This document shows positions 1 through 5,701 of a DNA stretch of 17,252 bases, in pieces. Every line of letters begins with the position of its first letter. The stretch's first letter is position 1. The notes beneath the pieces were generated by a model. It was given only the letters and a program-made list of their open reading frames with translations. It searched no databases and was not told where the DNA came from. The DNA lies in the NCBI RefSeq assembly GCF_000719865.1, contig NZ_JOID01000057.1:1-17252 (forward strand), given 5' to 3'. Made by a program: the position numbers and the translations under genes. This DNA comes from Streptomyces albus subsp. albus (lineage in GTDB: Bacteria; Actinomycetota; Actinomycetes; Streptomycetales; Streptomycetaceae).

Positions 1-45
1 CGACGGAGAGCCGCCGGTACGCGGCGCCGGGGCCGGACCGGCGGC

Positions 46-127
46 CGGACGATGCTGTCCCGGACGATGCTGTCGGGGCGGTGCGGGGACGAAGCGGGGC
101 AGGGCGGTGCGGGGACGAAGCGGGGCG
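46..127. repeat. two adjacent short tandem duplications
   Basis: A 15-base unit beginning CGGACGATGCTGTC occurs twice back to back (46-60 and 61-75, differing only at the last base). It is followed at once by a 26-base unit (76-101 and 102-127) that differs at one position. The stretch lies downstream of the minus-strand diiron gene and contains no convincing gene. It looks like replication-slippage expansion in GC-rich spacer DNA; no function can be assigned. Confidence 0.8.
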
Positions 128-148
128 GGCGCGGAGCCCGACCGCGCC

Positions 149-180
149 GGCGGGGCCGGCCCCGCCCGGCCGGCCCCGCC
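149..180 (-). terminator. GC-rich hairpin after the AurF-like gene
   Basis: GGCGGGGCCGG (149-159) pairs perfectly with CCGGCCCCGCC (170-180), an 11-bp stem with a 10-base loop. A competing perfect 18-bp palindrome covers 149-166. The hairpin starts 9 bases beyond the stop codon of the minus-strand gene ending at 189, the position expected of an intrinsic terminator. There is no U-tract, as is common in Streptomyces. Confidence 0.6.
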
Positions 181-188
181 CCCGCGGC

Positions 189-1118
189 TCAGGCCAGGAG
201 CCCCGAGCTCTTCCACATCCGGCGCCCCGCGCCGCGCAGCACGCCGATGTCGTCCAGGAAGTCCGTCAGCTTCTTCGCCCCGCTCTGCATGACCTCGCGC
301 CGGTGCCCGCTGGCCGCGACCTGGGCCACCGCCTCCCGCTTGTCGAGGCCGACGTTCGTGTAGACCTCGGGGTTGATGAAGGCCTTGGAGAAGACGCGTG
401 CGAACTCGCCCGAGGTCAGCCGGGTGAACTCACGGCTCCAGCGCGGCGCGCTCACCATCTGGTGGCGCAGCTCCTCCCGCGCGTACCGCACATGCCGGGC
501 CTCCTCCACCACATGGATGCGGGTGACGCCGCGCACCAGCGGCTGGATGCGCTCGTCCGGGAACGTCAGCCGCTGCATCCAGTCGAGGATCTCCTCGCCG
601 AGCAGCGTGGCGGTGAAGGAACCGGGCGTGGTGGAGACCGTCTTGAACAGCCGGCCGAGGTTGTGGTGGACCTTCGACACCGGGTAGACGGGGGTGTCGT
701 TCCGCTGGATGAGCCGGGCGAACATCTTCGAGTGCCGGCACTCGTCCTCGATCTCCGTGAGGGCGTAGCGCACATGCGAGCTGGTCGGCGACTTGTCGTA
801 GATGTGCCGGCAGAGCAGCTGCATGAGGATGATCTCGAACCAGATGCCGAGCGAGGCCAGGGCCGAGGCCTCGTGCTTGGAGAGCTCGATCCGCTGCTCC
901 TCGGACATCGTCTTCCAGAGCGGGGTGTCGTAGAGGGAGACCAGCTCCGGCGGCCAGAACCACTGGCCCTCCTCGAAGGGGGCGTCCCAGTCCAGCTCGG
1001 CGTCGGGGTCGAAGGAGTGCTTGGCGGAGGAGTCGAGCAGGCGGAGGGCGACCTTCTCCCGGTCCTTGAGCAGGCCGAGAGCATCCCGCCGCGCCTCTGC
1101 CCCGGTTGTGATCGTCAT
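189..1118 (-). CDS. AurF-family diiron N-oxygenase-like protein
   Basis: This 309-aa protein belongs to the AurF-like diiron oxygenases. The type member converts an aryl amine to a nitro group (p-aminobenzoate to p-nitrobenzoate) using a non-haem di-iron centre. The AurF ligand pattern can be read directly: E95, E126-x2-H129 (DECRH), E175/E176, and H202-x3-E206-x2-H209 (HVVEEARH). The spacing of the last cluster and its distance from E175 match those I know for AurF. No signal peptide or membrane segment is visible, so it should be cytoplasmic. I chose ATG at 1118, which has GAGG 11 bases upstream; an in-frame GTG at 1130 abuts that GAGG and would have no spaced ribosome-binding site. The gene diverges from a second diiron gene, which suggests shared control. 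No biosynthetic cluster is next to it, so the substrate is unknown. Family call firm; N-oxygenation itself is inferred. Confidence 0.9.
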   Translation of the reverse strand: MTITTGAEARRDALGLLKDREKVALRLLDSSAKHSFDPDAELDWDAPFEEGQWFWPPELVSLYDTPLWKTMSEEQRIELSKHEASALASLGIWFEIILMQLLCRHIYDKSPTSSHVRYALTEIEDECRHSKMFARLIQRNDTPVYPVSKVHHNLGRLFKTVSTTPGSFTATLLGEEILDWMQRLTFPDERIQPLVRGVTRIHVVEEARHVRYAREELRHQMVSAPRWSREFTRLTSGEFARVFSKAFINPEVYTNVGLDKREAVAQVAASGHRREVMQSGAKKLTDFLDDIGVLRGAGRRMWKSSGLLA

Positions 1119-1159
1119 GCTGTCGGCCACCTCGCTTGTGGGTTACCCGCGGTACCCCT

Positions 1160-1190
1160 TTATGAGACTGCTTGTCAGCAAGAACGTCAA
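1160..1190 (-). promoter_or_regulatory. putative promoter with embedded inverted repeat
   Basis: On the minus strand TTGACG (1190-1185) is followed after 18-19 bases by an AT-rich CTCATAA box (1166-1160). This gives a start about 35 bases before the ATG at 1118. Between the two boxes lies CTTG-N4-CAAG (1171-1182), a small dyad placed where a repressor would block RNA polymerase. The region is the only spacer between two divergent diiron genes. The -10 match is weak and the dyad is short, so this remains a candidate. Confidence 0.35.
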
Positions 1191-1303
1191 TCCCCTGGCC
1201 GTGACTTGTTGAAGCCCCGTTGACCCGCCGCGGAGGACGTGTGAGCCTGCCAACCATCCCCCTCCCCACGGGAGTCCGCGAGGCCGAGGCCGAGGAGGCG
1301 TCG

Positions 1304-2416
1304 ATGACGACGCACGATCTCTACGCGAAAGACCCTGGAACCCCCGACTGGCAGGTGCCGGCCTCCGGCGCCGCCCGCTTCAGCTGGGAGTACGACGACG
1401 GGCGCGACCGGCTGCTCGCCCTGTACCAGAAGGGCAAGGACAAGCAGTGGGACTCCGTCCGCCGGATCGACTGGGACCTGGAGGTGGACCCCTACGACCC
1501 CCTCGGCACCCCCGACGAGGCCCTCGCCCTGCACGGCACCCGGCACTGGAACCGGATGACCGAACGCGACAAGGGCGAGCTGCGGCGGCACTACAGCTCC
1601 TGGCAGTTCAGCCAGTTCCTGCACGGCGAGCAGGGCGCCATGATCTGCGCGGCCCGCATCGTGGAGTCCGTCCCCGACCTGGACGCCAAGTTCTACTCCG
1701 CCACCCAGACCATGGACGAGGCCCGGCACGCCGAGATCTACGGCCGCTTCCTCCAGGAGAAGATCGGGATGCTCTACCCGATCAACGACAACCTCCAGTC
1801 CCTGCTGGGCGACACCCTGCGCGACTCCCGCTGGGACATGCCCTACCTCGGGATGCAGGTCCTGATCGAGGGCCTGGCCCTGGCCGCGTTCGGCATGATC
1901 CGCGACACCACCGACAAGCCGCTGCCGAAGCAGATCCTCGCCTACGTCATGCAGGACGAGGCCCGGCACGTGGCCTTCGGGCGGATGGCGCTGCGCGACT
2001 ACTACCGGCAGCTCACCGACGCCGAACTCCGCGAGCGCGAGGAATTCGTCATCGAGGGCTGCTACCTCATGCGCGACCGGCTCCGCGGCACCGAGGTGCT
2101 GGAGAACTTCGGCATCCCGGCGGCGGAGGCGGAGGAGTACACGGAGCAGTCGGAGTTCCTCCACCTCTTCCGCAAGCTGCTGTTCAGCCGGATCGTGCCC
2201 TGCGTGAAGGACATCGGCCTGTGGGGCGAGCGCCTCCAGCGCGCCTACCTCGACCTGGGCGTCTTCGAGCTCGGCGACTCCAATCTCGATCTGCTGATGG
2301 CGCAGGACGAGGAACTGGCCGAGAAGCTGGACGCGGAACGCTTCGTGGCCGAGGAGGCCGCCCGCACGGCGGAGGTCACCGAGGCCATCGCGGAGGGCGC
2401 GGCGGACGAGGGCTGA
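1304..2416 (+). CDS. ferritin-like / R2-like diiron protein
   Basis: This 370-aa protein has the ferritin-like four-helix diiron pattern: E109 (HGEQGAM), E139-x2-H142 (MDEARH), E189 (IEGLAL) and E219-x2-H222 (QDEARH). That is the ligand set of ribonucleotide reductase R2 and related oxidases or oxygenases. It lacks other hallmarks that would make it a true NrdB/NrdF, and no nrdA/nrdE partner is nearby, so it is more likely an R2-like oxidase of unknown substrate. ATG 1304 has a strong GAGGAGG five bases upstream. An in-frame GTG at 1241 also has GGAGG, four bases upstream, and would add 21 residues (SLPTIPLPTGV...); I prefer the ATG because conserved-looking sequence begins at TTHDLYAKDP. The C-terminus (about residues 335-370) is an acidic/alanine-rich helix. 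It is transcribed divergently from the AurF-like gene. Confidence 0.88.
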   Translation: MTTHDLYAKDPGTPDWQVPASGAARFSWEYDDGRDRLLALYQKGKDKQWDSVRRIDWDLEVDPYDPLGTPDEALALHGTRHWNRMTERDKGELRRHYSSWQFSQFLHGEQGAMICAARIVESVPDLDAKFYSATQTMDEARHAEIYGRFLQEKIGMLYPINDNLQSLLGDTLRDSRWDMPYLGMQVLIEGLALAAFGMIRDTTDKPLPKQILAYVMQDEARHVAFGRMALRDYYRQLTDAELREREEFVIEGCYLMRDRLRGTEVLENFGIPAAEAEEYTEQSEFLHLFRKLLFSRIVPCVKDIGLWGERLQRAYLDLGVFELGDSNLDLLMAQDEELAEKLDAERFVAEEAARTAEVTEAIAEGAADEG

Positions 2417-2446
2417 AGCGGGCTGAAACAGCCGGAAGCGGGGAGC

Positions 2447-2463
2447 GGACCGCCGGACGGTCC
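2447..2463 (+). terminator. short hairpin after R2-like gene
   Basis: GGACCG (2447-2452) and CGGTCC (2458-2463) form a 6-bp stem with a five-base loop, 30 bases after the stop codon at 2416. It is a plausible but weak terminator without a U-tract. Confidence 0.35.
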
Positions 2464-2612
2464 CGGATGGCGGCCAAGGCGGTCCCGTCCCAGTTGCCGG
2501 GGCACGCCGGGGCCGATGGCCTGAGGCACCGTCCCGGCTTGCACGGGCGGCGGCCGTGACACGTAGCATGCGTGAGCTGTTCCGGGGGTGTCGGACAGGT
2601 GATTTGCACACG

Positions 2613-2631
2613 GGGGGCGGATACCGCCCCC
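2613..2631. other. perfect 8-bp GC hairpin
   Basis: GGGGGCGG and CCGCCCCC flank a three-base ATA loop. The palindrome GCGCATGCGC follows at 2632-2641. It could be part of a structured RNA, a terminator or a protein-binding site; nothing in the sequence decides between these. Confidence 0.5.
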
Positions 2632-2675
2632 GCGCATGCGCAAGCGGATCCGAGGCCCCGGAGTAGACGTTGCCA

Positions 2676-2708
2676 AAGGCCGGATCAGACAGTGGCTGAC
2701 CCGGCCTT
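2676..2708. terminator. long intrinsic-terminator-like hairpin
   Basis: AAGGCCGG (2676-2683) pairs with CCGGCCTT (2701-2708). After one A/C mismatch the stem continues as TCAG (2685-2688) with CTGA (2696-2699), leaving a seven-base loop. A T/C-rich run follows on the plus strand, and A-flanks give a U-containing tail on the other. It lies 72 bases downstream of the minus-strand gene ending at 2780 and could terminate that operon, or act in both directions. Confidence 0.65.
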
Positions 2709-2779
2709 CTGCCTTTACCGTCAAGCCACGCCCGTAGCGAAGGCGCACACGCCCGACGGGGAACTGCTGTGATGAACTC

Positions 2780-3034
2780 TCATTCGGCCTTGCGCAGCAC
2801 CACGCGCCAGTTCCCACCGGTGTGAAGGTTCTCCACGCGGTCGAGCATCCATGTCTCGTTCCGGATGGGAAATGTATCCCCGATCCCCAAGTCGTAGTGC
2901 CGCTCCTCTTCTGCGGCGACAACGAGGCTGACGGAAAGTGGTGCCTCTTTGGGGGCGTAGACATGAATCACCGCAAAGGCGGCACCGTTTAGTTCTTGAG
3001 GCACTCCATGTCGAAGGTTGATCTCGTCGATCAT
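2780..3034 (-). CDS. cassette protein B1 (DUF6406-like), intact copy
   Basis: This 84-aa protein is probably in the family I recall as DUF6406, known only as small Streptomyces proteins; I cannot verify the name here. Recognisable blocks are INLRHGVP (5-12), AVIHVYAP (21-28), LSVSLVVAAEEERHYDLG (33-50), IGDTFPIRNETW (51-62) and WRVVLRKAE at the end. The alternation of hydrophobic residues suggests an all-beta fold. There is no signal peptide. ATG 3034 is set by GGAG eight bases upstream, an arrangement shared by the second copy; GTG 3043 in frame is less likely. It is the last gene of the minus-strand cassette, 180 bases after A1 and just before a strong hairpin. The molecular role is unknown. 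Confidence 0.72.
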   Translation of the reverse strand: MIDEINLRHGVPQELNGAAFAVIHVYAPKEAPLSVSLVVAAEEERHYDLGIGDTFPIRNETWMLDRVENLHTGGNWRVVLRKAE

Positions 3035-3050
3035 TCCAGTCACTCCAGCG

Positions 3051-3155
3051 TCATGTAGTTATTCTTGACATGATTTTCTGAGCTCTTCGAAATTCAAGGG
3101 GAAATTGGTTCATGTGGGCGGAGATATGTAGGCCCGTCAATCCCCGGTCGTTCAC
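3051..3155 (-). CDS. possible 34-aa micro-ORF in A-B spacer
   Basis: This short frame starts at GTG 3155 (or GTG 3164) and ends 16 bases before the B1 start. Its core HMNQFPLEFRRAQK matches QMNQLPLGFRRAQK in the equivalent position of the other cassette (start ATG 4625). Several of the differences are synonymous (GCC/GCG, CCC/CCG, CTT/CTC). An AGG lies eight bases before GTG 3155, and AAGG lies eight bases before ATG 4625. The second copy is shifted by one missing A and does not share the C-terminus. It may be a real small protein or a translated leader for B, or conserved non-coding sequence; the coding case is weak. Confidence 0.3.
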   Translation of the reverse strand: MNDRGLTGLHISAHMNQFPLEFRRAQKIMSRITT

Positions 3156-3213
3156 TTCGGTCACCTGGCAGGCGTCACCGCCCGCGAGGCCTGTGAGGAG
3201 GGGATGTCGATCG

Positions 3214-3603
3214 TCACACCTGTTCGGGCCATGGTGAGGACGCCCGCTCGGCTTCCTGGATCTCCCCCAACTCGTATTCGGGTGCGTACCGAGCGGGGTC
3301 GAGGGTGTGTTCCGCTCTCTCGCCGCGCCGATAGGCCTCTGCTTGCGCTTGCCGAGCCATTCCTGTCGCTCTGCCGCGGGCCTGCCTTTCGTTCCTGGTT
3401 GCCGAGTCATGGGGAGGTGGCAGAACGCCGGCGGCATGCTTGCCGTCTGTCCATATGGTTGCCACCCAGGTGCCGTTCTCGTACAGGCGGGCCCGGCGTA
3501 CGGGTTGTGTGGGGATGCCGTCGAAAGTAGTTTTCGGTGCAGGTATCCGTTCCGGATTGAGTGCTCCGTCGGTCCAACGCCCGTAAGGCTTGTTCCCGTC
3601 CAT
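3214..3603 (-). CDS. cassette protein A1, unknown function, intact
   Basis: I do not recognise this 129-aa protein. Visible parts are a start motif YGRWTDGAL (7-15), a beta-rich block VRRARLYENGTWVATIWTDG (35-54), a charged Arg/Ala/Gln-rich segment likely helical (about 68-97), and a highly conserved C-terminal block LDPARYAPEYELGEIQEAER (101-120). There is no signal peptide or membrane segment. ATG 3603 has AAGGAG five bases upstream and an in-frame TAA just before it. By hand alignment it is about 80% identical to the copy at 4688 and more distant from the copy at 3805. It precedes B1 by 180 bases, so A and B may be co-transcribed and work together. Base composition is less GC-rich than the flanking chromosome. 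Confidence 0.72.
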   Translation of the reverse strand: MDGNKPYGRWTDGALNPERIPAPKTTFDGIPTQPVRRARLYENGTWVATIWTDGKHAAGVLPPPHDSATRNERQARGRATGMARQAQAEAYRRGERAEHTLDPARYAPEYELGEIQEAERASSPWPEQV

Positions 3604-3804
3604 TGCGACTCCTTAGGTTTTCCCAATGTGGGTGAATGTTTCCGTCGTGGTCAGTGCGGTACGGATCTGCTGGTCAGGGTTGATGGTTTCTCTCAACCCG
3701 GAGCTGCCGTTTCGGCTTTGACATGCGGCAGGCAACCCGGGCTCGCCACGAAGGTCTGCACCAGTCGGTCCGCACAGACGGCACGGTCCAGCCTCAACAG
3801 GTCC
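3604..3804. other. spacer between A2 and A1
   Basis: The part nearest A1 (3604-3670) resembles the leader of the A3 copy. The part nearest A2 (about 3700-3804) has no counterpart elsewhere in the window. Short minus-strand frames run through it (for example one ending at the TAA just before A1) but have no good ribosome-binding site. No B gene follows A2, so this may be where a B gene was lost. Confidence 0.45.
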
Positions 3805-4197
3805 CTATTCGAGCCATGGTGAGGACGGCCGCTCGGCTTCCTGGATCTGTCCCAGCTCGTATTCGGGTGCGTACAGAGCCGGGTCGAGTACCACTTGGGG
3901 ATCCTCGCCGCGTCGGTACGCCTGGCCCTGCACCCGGCGGGCGTGGACCGCCGCGTCCCGGCGTGCCACCCGCTCTGCGCGATCGGCCGGGTCATGGAGC
4001 AGCTTTGCCATTCCGGCGTTTGTGCCGTCCGTCCATACCGTGAGCAGGCAGACCCCGTCACGTGTGAGTTGAGCTCGGCGTACCGGCCCGGTGACCTTCG
4101 ACTGGTAAGTGATCTGAGGTGTTTCGACACGGCGCGGATCCAGACCGGCGTCGGTCCAGCGGGGGTGGGTCGGTTCCTCGGGCATTTCCTCGGTCAT
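3805..4197 (-). CDS. cassette protein A2, divergent copy
   Basis: This 130-aa protein is homologous to A1. It shares RWTDAGLDPRRV (13-24), PVRRAQL and TVWTDG in the central beta block (38-58), the Arg/Ala-rich segment (68-97) and LDPALYAPEYELGQIQEAER (104-123). The N-terminus (MTEEMPEEPTHP) differs from A1 and the middle is clearly more diverged, so this is an older duplicate. ATG 4197 has TGAGGA six bases upstream. It lies 63 bases beyond the end of the B2 pseudogene and 201 bases before A1, with no B gene of its own. Function unknown. Confidence 0.7.
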   Translation of the reverse strand: MTEEMPEEPTHPRWTDAGLDPRRVETPQITYQSKVTGPVRRAQLTRDGVCLLTVWTDGTNAGMAKLLHDPADRAERVARRDAAVHARRVQGQAYRRGEDPQVVLDPALYAPEYELGQIQEAERPSSPWLE

Positions 4198-4260
4198 CGG
4201 TGTTCCTCAGGGTGTCCATCGGGCTTCTTCGCAGGGGGCCTCCTGTCAATCCGGTTCCGG

Positions 4261-4505
4261 TCACTCGGCCTTGCGCAGCACCACGCGCCAGTCCCCGCCG
4301 GTGTGAAGGTTCTCCACACTCATGTCTCGTTCCGGCAGGGAAATGTGTCCCCGATCCCCAGTTCGTAGTGCCGCTCCTCTTCAGCGGCGACAACGAGACC
4401 GACGGAAAGTGGGCCCTCTCTGGGGGCGTAGACATAAATCACAGCGATTTTGGAATCGTTGCACCTATCGGGCACTCCACGCCTGAGCCTGATCTCGCCG
4501 ATCAT
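4261..4505 (-). pseudogene. cassette protein B2 (DUF6406-like), frameshifted
   Basis: The gene starts at ATG 4505 with the same GGAG-N8-ATG arrangement as B1. It reads IRLRRGVP, AVIYVYAP, LSVGLVVAAEEERHYELG and IGDTFPCRNET, then hits TGA at 4320-4322. Compared with B1, ten bases are missing between the codons for NET and VENL. The lost segment encodes WMLDR, and the remaining VENLHTGGDWRVVLRKAE is still readable in another frame up to the original stop at 4261. The 3' sequence is otherwise almost unchanged, so the lesion looks recent. The truncated product (61 aa) would lack the last beta-strands. Confidence 0.75.
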
Positions 4506-4687
4506 TACATTCACTCCAACGTCGTGTAGTGATTCTTGGCATGATTTCTGAGCTCTTCGAAATCCGAGCGGAAGTTGGTTCATCTGCGCGGGATTGTGCA
4601 GGTGTGTCGATCTCCGGTAGTCCATCTCGGCCACCTTGCAGCGTCACCGCCCACGAGCACATGGGGAATGCCGATCGTCATCCACAC

Positions 4688-5122
4688 CTATTCAGGCCAC
4701 GGTGAGGACCCCCGCTCGGCTTCCTGGACCTCCCCCAACTCGTATTCGGGTGCGTACAGAGCCGGGTCCAGGGTGTGTTCCGCTCTCTCGCCGCGCCGAT
4801 AGGCCTCTCTCTGTGCCTGCCGGGCTTTGCTCGTCGCTCGGCCTCGGGCGCGGCTTTCTTCCATGGTTTCGGAGTCGTAGGGAGGACACAGAACGCCGGC
4901 GGCATCCTTGCCGTCTGTCCATACGGTCGCGAGCCAGGTGCCGTTCTCGTACAGGCGGGCCCGGCGTACGGGTTGTGTGGGGATGCCGTCGAAAGTGGTT
5001 TTCGGTGTAGGTACCCGGCGCGGGCGGAGTGCTCCATCGGTCCAACGCCCATAGGGCTTCTTCTTTCCATGGTGACTCCTGACGGTTTTCTCGGTATGGC
5101 TGAGTGTATCCCTCGTGGGCAT
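4688..5122 (-). CDS. cassette protein A3, start codon frame disrupted
   Basis: The reading frame from KKKPYGRWTDGAL to SSPWPE is intact and about 80% identical to A1, with the same central beta block and C-terminal LDPALYAPEYELGEVQEAER. However, the conserved ATG (5070, preceded by CAGGAG five bases upstream) is out of frame: one base is missing between it and the KPYGRW codons compared with A1. In-frame alternatives are ATG 5122 (weak ribosome-binding site) or ATG 5266. The copy is therefore either a very recent pseudogene or translated from a new upstream start. It sits 182 bases before the decayed B2. I give 5122 as the nearest in-frame ATG, without confidence in the exact start. Confidence 0.55.
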   Translation of the reverse strand: MPTRDTLSHTEKTVRSHHGKKKPYGRWTDGALRPRRVPTPKTTFDGIPTQPVRRARLYENGTWLATVWTDGKDAAGVLCPPYDSETMEESRARGRATSKARQAQREAYRRGERAEHTLDPALYAPEYELGEVQEAERGSSPWPE

Positions 5123-5207
5123 CCCTGTACGGATCCGGCTGCCAGTCGAGGGGTTTCTCCCAGTCCGGTGGCACCACCTCGCTTTTGAAGCGCCACCTCC
5201 CTCCCTT

Positions 5208-5300
5208 TCAGTGGGCGTCGTGTACCACGTGCCGGGTTTCGCGGTTAATGAGTATTTCGCGTTCATTGATGTCGAGTTGGAATAGTGGCGTGATATTCAT
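5208..5300 (-). CDS. possible 30-aa micro-ORF E
   Basis: The peptide begins MNITPLFQLDINEREI and ends HVVHDAH. Its ATG overlaps the stop of the upstream 40-aa ORF by four bases (ATGA), a typical sign of translational coupling. Codons are mixed rather than strongly GC-ending, in line with the island. No homolog is recognised and no independent ribosome-binding site is seen. It could instead be a remnant of a larger gene. Confidence 0.35.
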   Translation of the reverse strand: MNITPLFQLDINEREILINRETRHVVHDAH

Positions 5301-5419
5301 GGTCGGCCCTGCGCTAGGCGAACCATAAGATGGATCGGGCCGTCGAATGCTGCCATTTGCCTGCTGGAAGTGAGCTGGTGCCAGGGACCGGCGTGCACCT
5401 TTTCGGCCTGTTCGGCCAT
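5297..5419 (-). CDS. possible 40-aa micro-ORF D
   Basis: The peptide begins MAEQAEKVHAGPWHQLTSS and ends RLAQGRP. The frame stays open further upstream without another ATG, and there is no clear Shine-Dalgarno before ATG 5419. It could therefore start at a non-ATG codon or be the 3' end of a truncated gene. It overlaps the next micro-ORF by ATGA, and both lie at the upstream edge of the cassette island. Function unknown; the coding case rests on the coupled overlap and protein-like composition. Confidence 0.35.
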   Translation of the reverse strand: MAEQAEKVHAGPWHQLTSSRQMAAFDGPIHLMVRLAQGRP

Positions 5420-5701
5420 GGATCCGGGATCATTGATGTCGGCGCCCAAGCTCGCCGTGTAACCCGTGGTCGTGCGTTCGCCCGTAGCCGTCGAGCGTGT
5501 TTCTGCGGGAGCCCGCCTCCGTGCCGGGCCGCGCCGGTGCTCCGGTGCCGGTGCCGAGCCCGCACCGTACGGGATCCGTACCCCGCCGTCCGCCCCGCAG
5601 GGCGCCGGTCGGGGGCACGGTGCCGTACGCAGCGGCCCCGAACAGGTCGTAGCGGTGGCGGAAGGCGTGCCACCGGGCCGTATCGCTGACAGCATGGACC
5701 C
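5420..5701. other. spacer between island and ADP-ribosylglycohydrolase
   Basis: GC content rises here to the chromosomal level. I see no gene with a start and ribosome-binding site. A minus-strand frame encoding ARWHAFRHRYDLFGA (within about 5600-5700) looks protein-like but has no start codon. It should hold the promoter of the plus-strand gene at 5702, but no good -35/-10 pair is visible. Confidence 0.4.

Larger units (their letters stand above)
2417..2779. other. gene-free spacer dense in hairpins
   Basis: I see no convincing gene here. Short open frames exist (for example GTG 2572 to 2772) but lack a spaced ribosome-binding site and coding bias. The stretch contains a 6-bp hairpin just after the diiron gene, an 8-bp GC hairpin with a three-base loop (2613-2631), a 10-bp palindrome GCGCATGCGC (2632-2641) and a long terminator-like hairpin (2676-2708). 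It marks the change from high-GC chromosome to the lower-GC island on the right. No integrase, tRNA remnant or attachment repeat could be found. Confidence 0.6.
2780..3670 (-). repeat. cassette copy 1 (upstream leader, A1, spacer, B1)
   Basis: This stretch is colinear with 4261-5165. The A genes, the roughly 180-base A-B spacer (including shared TTTCGAAGAGCTCAGAAA) and the B genes all align at the nucleotide level. The 60-100 bases upstream of the A genes (shared blocks around GTACGGATC and GTTTCTC) align more loosely. The unit is therefore about 0.9 kb and was duplicated as a block. Confidence 0.75.
4261..5165 (-). repeat. cassette copy 2 (leader, A3, spacer, decayed B2)
   Basis: Second copy of the roughly 0.9-kb unit at 2780-3670, same order and strand. 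Long stretches are near identical, for example the antisense of the A C-terminal block (4705-4800 against 3237-3330) and the B C-terminus (4263-4315 against 2783-2835). The copy carries frame-disrupting indels in both genes (see the separate entries). Confidence 0.75.

Noticed and set aside
1241..1303. Extended N-terminus of the R2-like protein from GTG 1241
   Set aside because: A ribosome-binding site is present, but ATG 1304 has a better one and the added residues look like translated leader. Not excluded.
2572..2772. A 66-codon plus-strand frame from GTG 2572
   Set aside because: It passes through three hairpins, lacks a spaced Shine-Dalgarno and resembles no known protein.
2640..5450. 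Integrative element with attachment sites
   Set aside because: I searched both edges of the low-GC island for direct repeats, a tRNA 3' end, an integrase or a transposase and found none. Foreign origin rests on composition only.
5600..5700. Protein-like minus-strand frame ARWHAFRHRYDLFGA
   Set aside because: There is no start codon or ribosome-binding site, and it lies in the presumed promoter region of the ADP-ribosylglycohydrolase gene.
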